33,744 nucleotides of DNA, from the NCBI GenBank assembly GCA_900540145.1, contig UQEW01000015.1, positions 1-33,744 of the forward strand, in the 5' to 3' direction. Made by a program: the position numbers and the translations under genes. This document shows positions 23,560-31,618 of this stretch, in pieces. Source of the DNA: an uncultured Eubacteriales bacterium (lineage in GTDB: Bacteria; Bacillota; Clostridia; Peptostreptococcales; Anaerovoracaceae). Under the pieces are notes generated by a model, which saw nothing but the letters and a program-made list of their open reading frames with translations, was not told where the DNA came from and ran no database searches. How positions within the stretch are numbered: the stretch's first letter is position 1; each line of letters begins with the position of its first letter.

Positions 23560-23778
23560 TTACTTTTCCATGTGACATCCGACACCACAACTGCAACCAC
23601 AGCCGCTTTTAGAAGATGCTGAAGGATCATTCTTTTGTTTACTTTTCATAGCGCAACAATCGCCTGCAGGGCAACCTATACATTTAGTTCCCTTTTTCTT
23701 AGCTCTAACTATGTAAGCTATAGCTGCTCCCAATATTATCGCTATTATAAGAATTATGATTATGTCTATCGGTTTCAT
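23560..23778 (-). CDS. FeoB-associated Cys-rich membrane protein
   Basis: A 72-residue protein with one N-terminal membrane helix (about residues 4-25, IIIILIIAIILGAAIAYIV) and a short, cysteine-dense tail (CIGCPAGDCC, then CGCSCGVGCHMEK). Small proteins of this kind follow feoB in many Firmicutes and are thought to assist ferrous-iron import, perhaps by binding the metal at the membrane; the mechanism is not established. Its start overlaps the feoB stop by four bases (ATGA), indicating translational coupling. Confidence 0.85.
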   Translation of the reverse strand: MKPIDIIIILIIAIILGAAIAYIVRAKKKGTKCIGCPAGDCCAMKSKQKNDPSASSKSGCGCSCGVGCHMEK

Positions 23779-25805
23779 GCCATTGCACCAGATTTCTTAT
23801 TAGGATTTACTCCGTGAAGAGAATATTCAGCTGCCAGCTTGCGTGATGACCTGATAGTGATTATGGCAATAATCGCTATAATTGCAGCCACTGCTACAAG
23901 GCCAGGCAGGAATCCTGTCCCCAGATGTCCCTCAGTAATAAGCGTGCCTATCTGATATACCAAGAAAGCAACTGTATAGCCTGTGCCAAGTTGAAGCCCT
24001 ATACCTCCGAATAGCCACTTCTTACTGCCCAGCTCTGAGTTCATCGCTCCTATTGCTGCAAAGCAAGGAGGAGTATACAAGTTAAACATCAGATATGCAA
24101 GAGCTGCTACAGATGTGAGTCCGAAAGTAGCTGCCACTTCACCGGCTCCACCTACCAATTCAAGGGCATCTGTGTCTATGAAGTTTGTTATGCCATAAAC
24201 TACAGCAAGAGTTCCTACAACATTTTCCTTGGCTATAAATCCTGTAACAGCTGCGGCTGCCAACTGCCAAACTCCAAATCCCAAAGGCACAAGCAATACT
24301 GCAAACGGTGTCGCTATGCTTGCCAATATGGATGTGTTTTCCATTCCTTCTTCCACAACTTGAAGCTGCCAGTTGAAGGTCTGCATAATCTGTACCACAG
24401 CGTTACATACCAATATTATAGTTGCAGCTTTTATTATGTAAGCTTTTGCTCTGCCCAGCATGGACATGGTAGCTCTTCCAATGCTTGGCGCTTTGTATTC
24501 CGGCAGTTCCATAATGAAAAACGATTTTCTGTATTTATGACCCGTTATCTGTTTTATGAGCAACGCTCCTACGAATATCAGGAAAATGCCCACAAAATAC
24601 ATCAGCCAACTTACCCAGGCTGCCCCTGCGAAAAATACGCCGGCGAACAATGATATGACAGGGATTTTAGCTCCGCAAGGCATCCATGTAGTAAGCATCG
24701 CTGTAGCCCTTCTTTCTCTTTCATCTCTAATGGTACGGCAAGCCATGATTCCCGGTATACCGCAGCCTGTACTTATGATGATAGGAATAATAGATTTTCC
24801 TGAAAGACCTACTCTCTTGAAGATAGGATCCATTACAACACTGACGCGAGCCATGTATCCGCAGTCTTCAAGAATAGCTATAAGGAAATACATTACCATT
24901 ACAAGCGGCAAGAATCCCACTACAGCACCTACACCACCTACTATACCATCTGCCAGCAACGCTTGCAAGAAGGCGCTTGCTCCAGCTGCTTCAAGAGAAG
25001 TTGCTACCCATTCCTGGAACATTTCTATGTATCCCACCAGCCAATCCGCAATCAGTGGGCCAAGAGCTGTCTGAGAAATCCAGAACACCCCAAACATTAC
25101 AGCTGCGAATATAATTATTCCTGCCACTTTATTGGTTAGAATTTTGTCCACCTTGTCTGCTGTAGTTTCGTTCTTTGTCAATATTTTTCTGGTCTCAACC
25201 TCTGCTACTACGTTGTTTACAAAAGCGAAACGTTTTCTGTCTTCTGCATCTACCGCCTTCTTGTCGGTAAGATCTATGTCAGCCTGCACATAAGGAGCCT
25301 TCTGGCCTTTTCCGTTAAGCTCGGCAGCAGTCTTAACCACTTCTTTTAGTCCTTTATTAATAGTAGAAACTGTCTCTATAACCGGGCAATTGAGTTTCTC
25401 AGAAAGAAGTTTAACGTCAATCTTAGTCCCTTGTTTTTCATTTATATCACTTTTGTTGAGAGCTACTATAACAGGTATGCCCAATTCTAAAAGCTGCGTT
25501 GTAAAAAACAAGCTGCGGCTTAAGTTTGTAGCATCTACAATATTTATTATAGCGTCTGGATGCTCATCTCGCACATATCCACTTGTAATGCTCTCCTCAG
25601 GTGTAAACGGAGACATGGAATATGCTCCCGGAAGGTCTACCGCTACCAGGTCTTCAGAACCTTGTGCATAGTCCTTTTTTATAAGGCTCTCCTTCCTTCC
25701 AATAGTAACCCCGGCCCAGTTACCAACATGTTCATGTTTTCCTGTCAGCGCATTGTACATTGTAGTTTTGCCGCTGTTAGGATTGCCGGCGAAAGCAATT
25801 CTCAT
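23775..25805 (-). CDS. feoB: Ferrous iron transporter FeoB
   Basis: A 676-residue polytopic membrane protein. The N-terminal G domain has G1 GNPNSGKTT (7-15), G3 DLPGAYSM and G4 NKSD; after a linker, the C-terminal part carries two Gate domains with conserved segments such as GCGIPGIMACRTIRDERERR and TWMPCGAKIPVISLFAGVFF. It imports Fe(II) across the cytoplasmic membrane. GGAGG precedes the ATG. Upstream lie a second copy of the feo operator (25852-25867) and a hairpin, so feoB may have its own regulated promoter in addition to read-through from feoA. Confidence 0.97.
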   Translation of the reverse strand: MRIAFAGNPNSGKTTMYNALTGKHEHVGNWAGVTIGRKESLIKKDYAQGSEDLVAVDLPGAYSMSPFTPEESITSGYVRDEHPDAIINIVDATNLSRSLFFTTQLLELGIPVIVALNKSDINEKQGTKIDVKLLSEKLNCPVIETVSTINKGLKEVVKTAAELNGKGQKAPYVQADIDLTDKKAVDAEDRKRFAFVNNVVAEVETRKILTKNETTADKVDKILTNKVAGIIIFAAVMFGVFWISQTALGPLIADWLVGYIEMFQEWVATSLEAAGASAFLQALLADGIVGGVGAVVGFLPLVMVMYFLIAILEDCGYMARVSVVMDPIFKRVGLSGKSIIPIIISTGCGIPGIMACRTIRDERERRATAMLTTWMPCGAKIPVISLFAGVFFAGAAWVSWLMYFVGIFLIFVGALLIKQITGHKYRKSFFIMELPEYKAPSIGRATMSMLGRAKAYIIKAATIILVCNAVVQIMQTFNWQLQVVEEGMENTSILASIATPFAVLLVPLGFGVWQLAAAAVTGFIAKENVVGTLAVVYGITNFIDTDALELVGGAGEVAATFGLTSVAALAYLMFNLYTPPCFAAIGAMNSELGSKKWLFGGIGLQLGTGYTVAFLVYQIGTLITEGHLGTGFLPGLVAVAAIIAIIAIITIRSSRKLAAEYSLHGVNPNKKSGAMA

Positions 25806-25851
25806 TATTCGCCCTCCTATTATAAAATTACTAAAATAATTTCTTGTTGTA

Positions 25852-25867
25852 GTTAACTATGACTAAC
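25852..25867 (-). promoter_or_regulatory. Second feo operator, upstream of feoB
   Basis: GTTAACTATGACTAAC matches the motif in front of feoA (26192-26207) at 14 of 16 positions. Its arms GTTA/TAAC form a dyad. It lies 47 bases upstream of the feoB ATG, just downstream of a weak possible promoter, GTGACC - 17 bases - TATGAA (-10 at 25873-25878). A DtxR-family iron regulator is the natural candidate, by analogy with TTAGG...CCTAA-type boxes; this is inference. Confidence 0.6.
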
Positions 25868-25882
25868 TGTCGTTCATAAGAA

Positions 25883-25904
25883 ATAGTGACGCTAAGGTCA
25901 CTAT
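25883..25904 (-). promoter_or_regulatory. Hairpin directly after feoA
   Basis: ATAGTGAC (25883-25890) and GTCACTAT (25897-25904) form a perfect 8-bp stem with a 6-base loop just two bases after the feoA stop codon. There is no good T-run, so it may be a weak terminator or an mRNA-processing element that sets the feoA:feoB ratio. Confidence 0.5.
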
Positions 25905-25906
25905 AT

Positions 25907-26119
25907 TCAAATCAAAATAGCTTCCGCTATGCCGTTATCTATATTGTATCTTCCATCTTTAATAGATACAACACATCCGCTTCTCAAACGTGAGACTACG
26001 GTAATAGGCTCACCACTATAACACCCGAGGCGGAAGAGAAAAAGTTCCAGGTCTTCGTCATCCGTCTGAATCTCTTTAATGGTATATGTCTGACCAATAA
26101 CAGCATCATTTAAATTCAT
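25907..26119 (-). CDS. feoA: FeoA family ferrous iron transport protein
   Basis: A 70-residue SH3-like protein (GQTYTIKEIQTDDEDLELFL, then LGCYSGEPITVVSRL and a final IDNGIAEAILI). FeoA is a small cytoplasmic partner of FeoB required for full iron uptake; its exact action on the G domain is debated. GGAG lies upstream of the ATG. It is the first gene of the feo locus and its promoter region carries a dyad operator, so it is probably repressed when iron is plentiful. Confidence 0.92.
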   Translation of the reverse strand: MNLNDAVIGQTYTIKEIQTDDEDLELFLFRLGCYSGEPITVVSRLRSGCVVSIKDGRYNIDNGIAEAILI

Positions 26120-26191
26120 CGTTTTCTCCGTGTCTTTTTTATTTTCCTTTTTGCTAATTTCTCAAGTTAAAGTTAGCAAAAACATTCGAAA

Positions 26192-26207
26192 GTTAGCTAT
26201 GTCTAAC
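26192..26207 (-). promoter_or_regulatory. feoA operator (GTTAG-CTATGT-CTAAC dyad)
   Basis: GTTAGCTATGTCTAAC lies just downstream of the predicted feoA transcription start, the right place for a repressor to block polymerase. A close copy lies in front of feoB. Nearby, TTGCTAA (26151-26157) and TTAGCAA (26173-26179) form another perfect inverted repeat in the leader. The GTTAG/CTAAC arms recall DtxR/IdeR-type boxes; which regulator binds is unknown. Confidence 0.65.
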
Positions 26208-26216
26208 CACGGTTTT

Positions 26217-26244
26217 ATTTTAGCACAATTTATTTCTTTGTCAA
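26217..26244 (-). promoter_or_regulatory. feoA promoter
   Basis: A perfect TTGACA (26239-26244), a 16-base spacer and TAAAAT (26217-26222) on the minus strand predict a start near 26210, directly before the dyad operator, giving a leader of about 90 bases. Confidence 0.65.
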
Positions 26245-26278
26245 CTGGTTTCTTACCAAAAATTGAAATTAAATATTT

Positions 26279-26809
26279 TTAAAGTTCTACCGGGTCGCTT
26301 TCTGTCAAAAAGGCAATCTGCTTGAGATAATCTTCTGCCGGCAATACGTCCCGCAAATGGTCCACTTTTACGTATACTCCTGTGGCGGTCGCCATAACTT
26401 CGCCCTCTTCATCGGTGATTTCAGCGGAGGTGAAGCAACATCTACCTTCTATCTTATCTACCCTTCCGTAGACAAACATTTTATTTCCTATCAATATCGG
26501 CTTAAGATATTTTGTGGTCATCTCTGCGGTAACATACTTGGGGAGCCATTCTTCTTCGCTTTTGGCAGTACGATGTATGGTAGCTCTCCCCATGGTCTCA
26601 TCCAACACAGCTGCAGAAAGTCCTCCATGCATTATTCCCGTATGACCTTCATGTATTCGCTGCGGCGTAAATACAGTCGCCACTTCACCGTTTTCCAAAT
26701 CATAAAATATGCATTTCAACGATCCGGGATTGCCGGTTCCGCAGGTTATGCTATTTGGCGTTGAAAGTTGCTTTCCCTCCACTCTGCTCTTTATTCTATC
26801 TATCTTCAT
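26279..26809 (-). CDS. Hotdog-fold thioesterase (PaaI-like)
   Basis: A 176-residue protein of the hotdog superfamily. The typical helix segment is HEGHTGIMHGGLSAAVLDETM (about residues 54-74), where the HGG motif binds the thioester, followed by MTTKYLKPILIG and the strand TATGVYVKV. Such enzymes hydrolyse acyl-CoA thioesters; the substrate cannot be read from the sequence. The ribosome binding site GGGGGAG lies inside the last codons of the LCP gene, which stops 2 bases before this ATG, so the two are translationally coupled. The functional link to an LCP protein is unexplained. Confidence 0.85.
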   Translation of the reverse strand: MKIDRIKSRVEGKQLSTPNSITCGTGNPGSLKCIFYDLENGEVATVFTPQRIHEGHTGIMHGGLSAAVLDETMGRATIHRTAKSEEEWLPKYVTAEMTTKYLKPILIGNKMFVYGRVDKIEGRCCFTSAEITDEEGEVMATATGVYVKVDHLRDVLPAEDYLKQIAFLTESDPVEL

Positions 26810-26811
26810 AT

Positions 26812-28293
26812 CTATTCTCCCCCTGTCATAACCTCTATGATCTTATCTACTGCTTGAGCTACAGATGCCTCATCTACAAGAACTACGTCAGCATTGGTCC
26901 CAAGTGCATAACAATATTGTCCCTGAGCATATTCTCCTGTAATTGACTGCTGCTGTATGTCCCATGACGGCATATCGCTAATCTGCATCTTTATAAGCGA
27001 TGTCATAGAGTTTCTCTCCATATCAGTTTCGATATTGTCCTTTATTCCGTTTAAAATTGATGTATATTGTGAGAGAATCGTTTCGCTTTGTGTCGCTTTC
27101 TCTATAATAGCTGCAAGAACCATCTGCTGATTTTTATTTCGCTGCAGATCTCCTTCATTAAAAGAATATCTCTCTCTGCAATATGCCAATGCTTGTGCAC
27201 CATCTAAATGATTATATCCTTCCTGGAAATAATAATTAGGATTCAAATTGTGAGTATAGAAGGATAACGGCGAATCTATATCTATTCCTCCTATGGCATC
27301 TACCAGCTTAGTCAAAGTACTATAGTTAACTTTGACGTAATAGTTAATATCTATTCCCGTAAATTTCTCTACCGTTGCTACCGTTTCGCTTATTCCGTAT
27401 ATTCCCGAGTGGGTCAATTTGTCTTGAGCCCCTTTGCTGGCCAAAGTTACATAGTAATCCCTTGGAATGGATGTCATAAGGATTTGATTGGTCTTTGGAT
27501 TAACAGTAACAATCATATTTACATCGCTTCTTGACACCATGCTTATATCTCCGGTAGTATCCAGCCCGCTTACAAGAATATTAAACGGCTCTTCTGTTAC
27601 ATCAACATGATTTGTCGTACTTTTGCTCTCTATTCTTACAGATATGGTATGTATTATACGAGTATCATTTTCTATAGAGGAATCCTGTCCTTTCATACTT
27701 TCATAAGAAGCCGCGCTGATAAATATCGCAGGTCTCTCTCCATTTCTCAATTCAGTTAAAAGTTGAGGAAGTTCATCTACATATTCATACTCAATATTAA
27801 TTTCATCCTTAAGTTCATTCCTAGCCTCGGCATAAGTAGTTTCTGTATTGGTATGAGCTCCAATGGTTTCTCCCCGCAAATCTTCCGCTTCTTCATAGCC
27901 GGATGATGCTTGTACTACAAGATAAAAGTCTTCTCTGGCTCCGCCTACATTAGTTATGCTTCCGAAAAAGTTCAATGTTACGCTAAGGTAATATATTCCC
28001 ACTGCAAAAACCAATATTAAAACAACAGCAGCAGCCATTGCTCCTTTTCTTCTGCCTGGTTTTCCCCTTCTGCTAAACATAACCGGCACTATAAAAAGCG
28101 ATACCACCAATAAAACTCCTATTATTGGATAAAGATATTTGGCAGGCATCACGTTGAGCCATATCAACAGCACTATGAAGCATATCACAGCTAAACTATA
28201 TATAATAGAAAAAACTCGGCTGATATTTTTAAGTCTTGCCTCTTTATTTTTACTTTTCCTAAGCTGTTTTGCTCTTTTCCTATCGCTTCTCAT
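26812..28293 (-). CDS. LytR-CpsA-Psr (LCP) family cell-wall polymer ligase
   Basis: A 493-residue membrane protein. A basic N-terminus is followed by three predicted membrane spans (about 25-47, 53-72 and 84-105) instead of the single span of most LCP proteins. The extracytoplasmic LCP domain shows FNILVSGLDTTGDISMVSRS, MTSIPRDYYVTL with the conserved Arg/Asp, and QALAYCRERYSFNEGDLQRN with the conserved arginines that hold the polyprenyl-phosphate. LCP enzymes attach teichoic acids or other glycopolymers to peptidoglycan. The AAGGA motif lies only one base or so before the ATG, a poor spacing, so the exact start is less certain. It is followed by the hotdog thioesterase. Confidence 0.92.
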   Translation of the reverse strand: MRSDRKRAKQLRKSKNKEARLKNISRVFSIIYSLAVICFIVLLIWLNVMPAKYLYPIIGVLLVVSLFIVPVMFSRRGKPGRRKGAMAAAVVLILVFAVGIYYLSVTLNFFGSITNVGGAREDFYLVVQASSGYEEAEDLRGETIGAHTNTETTYAEARNELKDEINIEYEYVDELPQLLTELRNGERPAIFISAASYESMKGQDSSIENDTRIIHTISVRIESKSTTNHVDVTEEPFNILVSGLDTTGDISMVSRSDVNMIVTVNPKTNQILMTSIPRDYYVTLASKGAQDKLTHSGIYGISETVATVEKFTGIDINYYVKVNYSTLTKLVDAIGGIDIDSPLSFYTHNLNPNYYFQEGYNHLDGAQALAYCRERYSFNEGDLQRNKNQQMVLAAIIEKATQSETILSQYTSILNGIKDNIETDMERNSMTSLIKMQISDMPSWDIQQQSITGEYAQGQYCYALGTNADVVLVDEASVAQAVDKIIEVMTGGE

Positions 28294-28363
28294 ATCCTTT
28301 TTAGTCCCTTTCTGATTTTATTGCTCATCAATTGCGTAACGATTACTTGGATTTGCCCAAAAG

Positions 28364-28386
28364 AAAGAGCCTTTTAAAGGCTCTTT
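28364..28386. terminator. Bidirectional-looking hairpin between the PepSY-like gene and LCP
   Basis: AAAGAGCC (28364-28371) pairs with GGCTCTTT (28379-28386), flanked by a run of T on the plus strand and a T-rich tail on the minus strand. Both neighbours are on the minus strand, so it probably ends the sigma-factor operon. Confidence 0.75.
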
Positions 28387-28428
28387 TTTTGTTTTATTAT
28401 ATATTATTTTAATAATGCTGGCAACCTT

Positions 28429-28809
28429 TTATTGTTCTTTTGGTTCTGTTGCATCCCCATCCTCTTGAGGAACCTCCTTCGTAGAATCTAAAATATACCC
28501 GTCTTTAGCTCTTATATTATACGTATATTCAAACCCTTCAGCGTCTGTAAAGCATATATCGTAATAGATAGTAAAATCTGCAAAACAGTCCACATCTGCA
28601 TCACCCATTTCATAAGCGTCAAAATCAAATTCGTCGATGCCTGCGTCTTCAAGGGCGATAGCTTGCACGTCGCTGAGACCCAGCAGTTTATTATTTTCCC
28701 TTACTGCAAGCACTACTGCCAGCACGATGATAAGCGTCACACACAAGGTGAAAAGCGAACTTCTAAGCGGTGAGCTGAAAAAATGTTTAATCCTATCCAT
28801 AGCGTTCAT
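28429..28809 (-). CDS. Small membrane-anchored PepSY-like protein
   Basis: A 126-residue protein with an N-terminal signal anchor (about 19-37, SLFTLCVTLIIVLAVVLAV). The outer part begins with LSDVQAIALEDAGI and includes DFTIYYDICFTDAEGFEYTY followed by NIRAKDGYILD, the helix-then-strand pattern of a PepSY domain. These domains are often found in exported proteins near the cell wall and may inhibit proteases. It is the last gene of the sigma-factor / DUF4367 operon, so it may be a target of, or an accessory to, that signalling unit. The family call rests on pattern alone. Confidence 0.6.
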   Translation of the reverse strand: MNAMDRIKHFFSSPLRSSLFTLCVTLIIVLAVVLAVRENNKLLGLSDVQAIALEDAGIDEFDFDAYEMGDADVDCFADFTIYYDICFTDAEGFEYTYNIRAKDGYILDSTKEVPQEDGDATEPKEQ

Positions 28810-28862
28810 AGCAAAGCTCCTTTCGTCTCCTTTTATTTCCTATTGCTTCCTATTTTATATGG

Positions 28863-29609
28863 CTATTCTATATATCTCGTACTTTCAGCAATTTTTACCA
28901 ACTCTTCCTTATCTTCTAAGCCGTCAGAAGATACGCTGACCATGACGTCATCTACCTGCCAAAACAACTCAGCCCAGTCGTTAGCTTCGTCTAAAACCAG
29001 ATATCCCGTATAGTTGCCCAGTTTGAATTTTTCCAATTGGCTGAAATCCTCATCCTCTATAATATAAGGAACATGCTGTGACACAACCTCTATCTCCGAT
29101 TGGTCATTTTTGCTTTCATATGTTAAAATCTTTCCTTCCTGTATCTTCTTAATGCTGGTAATCTCAAATCCTTCTGTCATATATTCAGGATACCAATAAT
29201 CGCCTTCCCCTTTCAGCAGTTGCTCTTCCGTTTCGTCCCTGAAGGAAACAGGGTCCTCAGCATCCACATTAAACAGGTTAAATACCGTAGTTCTGAAAGC
29301 TTCAGAGGTACTCATCCCTATAGCGCCCACCGTTATGACGCATATGAGAAATACAGCTGCAAATCGGGCAATCCTGTTCAAGCGCCTGTATCTTATTGCC
29401 TTGCTGCGCTCCTTATCTTTGGCTCGTATCATAGCAAGTATCTCTTGGTCCGGTTCATCCTCCATATTTTGCGATGTGTCTGTCACCTTTTTTTCATATG
29501 GGAGGTTCTCGTCTTCAAGAGACTTCTCAGCATATCTTGCAAGAAGCTCCATATCTTCATCTGTAAATATCAGCTCTTCAGCTGATTTATTTGTCTTATC
29601 TCTATCCAT
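28863..29609 (-). CDS. Membrane DUF4367 protein, probable anti-sigma factor
   Basis: A 248-residue protein from the ATG at 29609 (MDRDKTNKSAEEL), chosen because AGGA lies about 9 bases upstream; an ATG three codons earlier would be too close to it. A cytoplasmic, acidic N-terminus is followed by one membrane span (about 93-112, AAVFLICVITVGAIGMSTSE) and an extracytoplasmic DUF4367-like domain (YWYPEYMTEGFEITSI, GYLVLDEANDWAELFWQV). Its topology and position directly after a sigma factor fit an anti-sigma factor that senses an external signal; no classical zinc anti-sigma motif is seen, so this is inference. Confidence 0.7.
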   Translation of the reverse strand: MDRDKTNKSAEELIFTDEDMELLARYAEKSLEDENLPYEKKVTDTSQNMEDEPDQEILAMIRAKDKERSKAIRYRRLNRIARFAAVFLICVITVGAIGMSTSEAFRTTVFNLFNVDAEDPVSFRDETEEQLLKGEGDYWYPEYMTEGFEITSIKKIQEGKILTYESKNDQSEIEVVSQHVPYIIEDEDFSQLEKFKLGNYTGYLVLDEANDWAELFWQVDDVMVSVSSDGLEDKEELVKIAESTRYIE

Positions 29610-29720
29610 ATCAAACATTCCTGTTTTGCATCTCTTGTGTTTTGTTTCGCTTGTTCTTTGTTTTTCTATTTACTAATACGATGAATCCGCGCCGTTGTCA
29701 CTGTTTTTTCCCGAAAAATT

Positions 29721-30299
29721 TCAGGTTTTTTCGTTGTCCTCTTCAATCAGCTTTGTTATTTCCTCCTTCAGTCGTTTCAATAACCTTGCTTGTTTCATTC
29801 TCACACCGCTGCCGGTCATCCCCATCAGTCTCCCTATTTCCTCTGATGTGATTTTCTTGCCATATCTCATATAAATGAAAAGTCTGTCTTCATAAGATAG
29901 GGCGGAAACGGCCTGCTTGAGATATTTCTCTTTTTCTTGAGCAAAGAGCTTTGCGTCAGCTCTGCTTTCTTCATAATCTTCACGGGGCAGAAACGCCAAT
30001 TCTTCTTGAATTTGCTTTGCCTTGGTTTGCTTTCGCAGATGGTCTGTCACCATATTTCTAACCACGACCCTGAGATAGTTTTTAATCCAGCGGCTGTCCA
30101 TTTCAGCAAATCTATCAAAATGTTCCGTAACCTTCAGCCAAACCATGGAGGCCATATCTTTCACCATCTCTTCATCGCTGAAATAGTCCCTTATGAAAGC
30201 ATTGACTAATTTGTAGTTGTCCAGGTACATTTCTTCCAGAGAATTATAGTACTTTTCTTCTGGATTGAGCGTCCGGCCCTTCTTCTCTTTAGACTTCAT
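29721..30299 (-). CDS. Sigma-70 family (ECF-like) RNA polymerase sigma factor
   Basis: A 192-residue two-domain sigma factor starting at MKSKEKKGRTLNPEEKYYNS; AAGGAG lies 9 bases upstream, whereas the frame extending to 30359 runs through a terminator hairpin. Region 2 is seen in DNYKLVNAFIRDYFSDEEMV and WIKNYLRVVVRNMVTDHLRK, and region 4 in LSYEDRLFIYMRYGKKITSE, followed by a helix-turn-helix (EEIGRLMGMTGSGVRMKQAR). Regions 1.1 and 3 are absent, as in ECF factors. It is followed by a membrane protein that may be its anti-sigma factor. The gene lies only 2 bases after the T-run of a terminator, so its expression must come from read-through or an internal promoter. Confidence 0.85.
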   Translation of the reverse strand: MKSKEKKGRTLNPEEKYYNSLEEMYLDNYKLVNAFIRDYFSDEEMVKDMASMVWLKVTEHFDRFAEMDSRWIKNYLRVVVRNMVTDHLRKQTKAKQIQEELAFLPREDYEESRADAKLFAQEKEKYLKQAVSALSYEDRLFIYMRYGKKITSEEIGRLMGMTGSGVRMKQARLLKRLKEEITKLIEEDNEKT

Positions 30300-30317
30300 C
30301 GTCCGTTTTCTCCTTGC

Positions 30318-30350
30318 AAAAAACCTGACCTTACGTATAAGGCCAGGTTT
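30318..30350 (-). terminator. Terminator between the LarA-like gene and the sigma factor
   Basis: A 13-bp stem (30321-30333 with 30338-30350, one G-U pair in the RNA) with a 4-base loop is followed on the minus strand by six T. It begins 12 bases after the LarA-like stop and ends 2 bases before the AAGGAG of the sigma gene, so it doubles as that gene's leader. Confidence 0.9.
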
Positions 30351-30362
30351 TGTAGTCATTTT

Positions 30363-31601
30363 CTAAATCAGCGTAAACCTTTCCGGCTTGCTTTTTATAT
30401 AATCTTCCAAAGCTTCTGAAACTTGTATCTCGCCTAATTTCAAAGTGTTCTTTATCTTAACGATCTTGCATTTTTCAGGCTCTTTAATTCCCAGCATCTT
30501 GATAGCGCCGACTATGGCTTCTCTCTCATCAGTCATAACGAGAGGAATAAATTCAGTCCAATATCCGAAGCTGCCGCCGCAAGCGAAGCTGTTGGCATAT
30601 GTGTTTTCAAAGTTTATGTTGTCCAGCAGTTCTTTGGTGGTCAAATCCGCAAGGCCGATGCCTACGGCGTTGCCTTGACCTTTTTCAGAAAGTCTAAGCA
30701 CGATGACTTTTCCAATCTTAGGAATCTGCGGTTCATCTTTTTTAGGTCCGATGAGTCCGACAATATTAGGATCCATGCCGAAGCCTGATATGTCTTTGCC
30801 TATCTCTTCCACTACCAATATATCTATTTCAGGTATACCGATGGAAGGCATTGAAGCTTTTGCTATCTCCAGATATCCCGGTTCTTTTTCCAATATCTCA
30901 TCGTTTGTCATTCCCACTATCATTTTGGTCTGATCATAAGCGTTTTCAATTATTCCTATGGAAAATCCTATATTGCTGTTGTCAAACACAATTTTTGCTG
31001 CATGAGGAATGATCTTATCGAAATTCAGAGTATTGCCTGAATGAAGGCTGGTGCATCCCACATGCTTGCCGAGGCCGATGGTCGCCATCTTGCATATGCC
31101 GCTTTCATATCTGCCGGTAAACTCAGTGTGCGGTTTTATTCTGTTTACCAGGATTGTCATATCAGCTTCATATGACGCTTTTGCAGTGTATACGTCAACG
31201 CCTTCTTCTGTAGTGCCGAGTTTAACTACGTCCATCTCTGCTCTAATCGGCACGCCGACCGATTCTTCTGTTATTCCAAAGTCTTCAAGCACGCCTATGC
31301 AGCCTTCCGGCGTTCCTCCTCCGTGGCTTCCCATGGCCGGCACGATGTATGGTTCTGCTCCGCGAGCCTTAAGTTCCGTTATTACTTGCTTTATTATTAC
31401 ATATATGTTGTTTATCATCCGGCTTCCTACGGCTACGGCAACTTTCTGCCCCGGATGAATGAGAGAAGAAAATTTATCCTCATTGATGATCTCACTGACA
31501 CGGGCAGCTACGTCTTCAACCATGTCGTTTTCAAATTTCTGTCTCACCTTCAGCATCTTAGGCAGCTTTATGTTCATGTCTTCTGGTAATAATATAGGCA
31601 T
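30363..31601 (-). CDS. LarA-like (lactate racemase domain) protein
   Basis: A 412-residue protein from the ATG at 31601, fixed by an AGGAGG 7 bases upstream; a longer frame that runs up to 31760 crosses the promoter and is not coding. The N-terminal domain resembles the LarA family: GQKVAVAVGSRMINN, VPAMGSHGGGTPEGC and NRIKPHTEFTGRYESGICKM, with His and Lys residues of the type that hold the nickel-pincer cofactor in LarA. LarA homologues racemise or epimerise 2-hydroxyacids; the substrate here is unknown and no larB, larC or larE cofactor genes lie in the window. It is expressed as a single gene between an operator-promoter and a strong terminator. Confidence 0.8.
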   Translation of the reverse strand: MPILLPEDMNIKLPKMLKVRQKFENDMVEDVAARVSEIINEDKFSSLIHPGQKVAVAVGSRMINNIYVIIKQVITELKARGAEPYIVPAMGSHGGGTPEGCIGVLEDFGITEESVGVPIRAEMDVVKLGTTEEGVDVYTAKASYEADMTILVNRIKPHTEFTGRYESGICKMATIGLGKHVGCTSLHSGNTLNFDKIIPHAAKIVFDNSNIGFSIGIIENAYDQTKMIVGMTNDEILEKEPGYLEIAKASMPSIGIPEIDILVVEEIGKDISGFGMDPNIVGLIGPKKDEPQIPKIGKVIVLRLSEKGQGNAVGIGLADLTTKELLDNINFENTYANSFACGGSFGYWTEFIPLVMTDEREAIVGAIKMLGIKEPEKCKIVKIKNTLKLGEIQVSEALEDYIKSKPERFTLI

Positions 31602-31618
31602 ATTAATTCCTCCTCTAT

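Noticed and set aside
25819..25824. TATAAT on the minus strand as feoB -10 box
   Set aside because: It lies only a few bases before the feoB ribosome binding site, so the transcript would start inside that site, and no -35 box is found 15-19 bases upstream.
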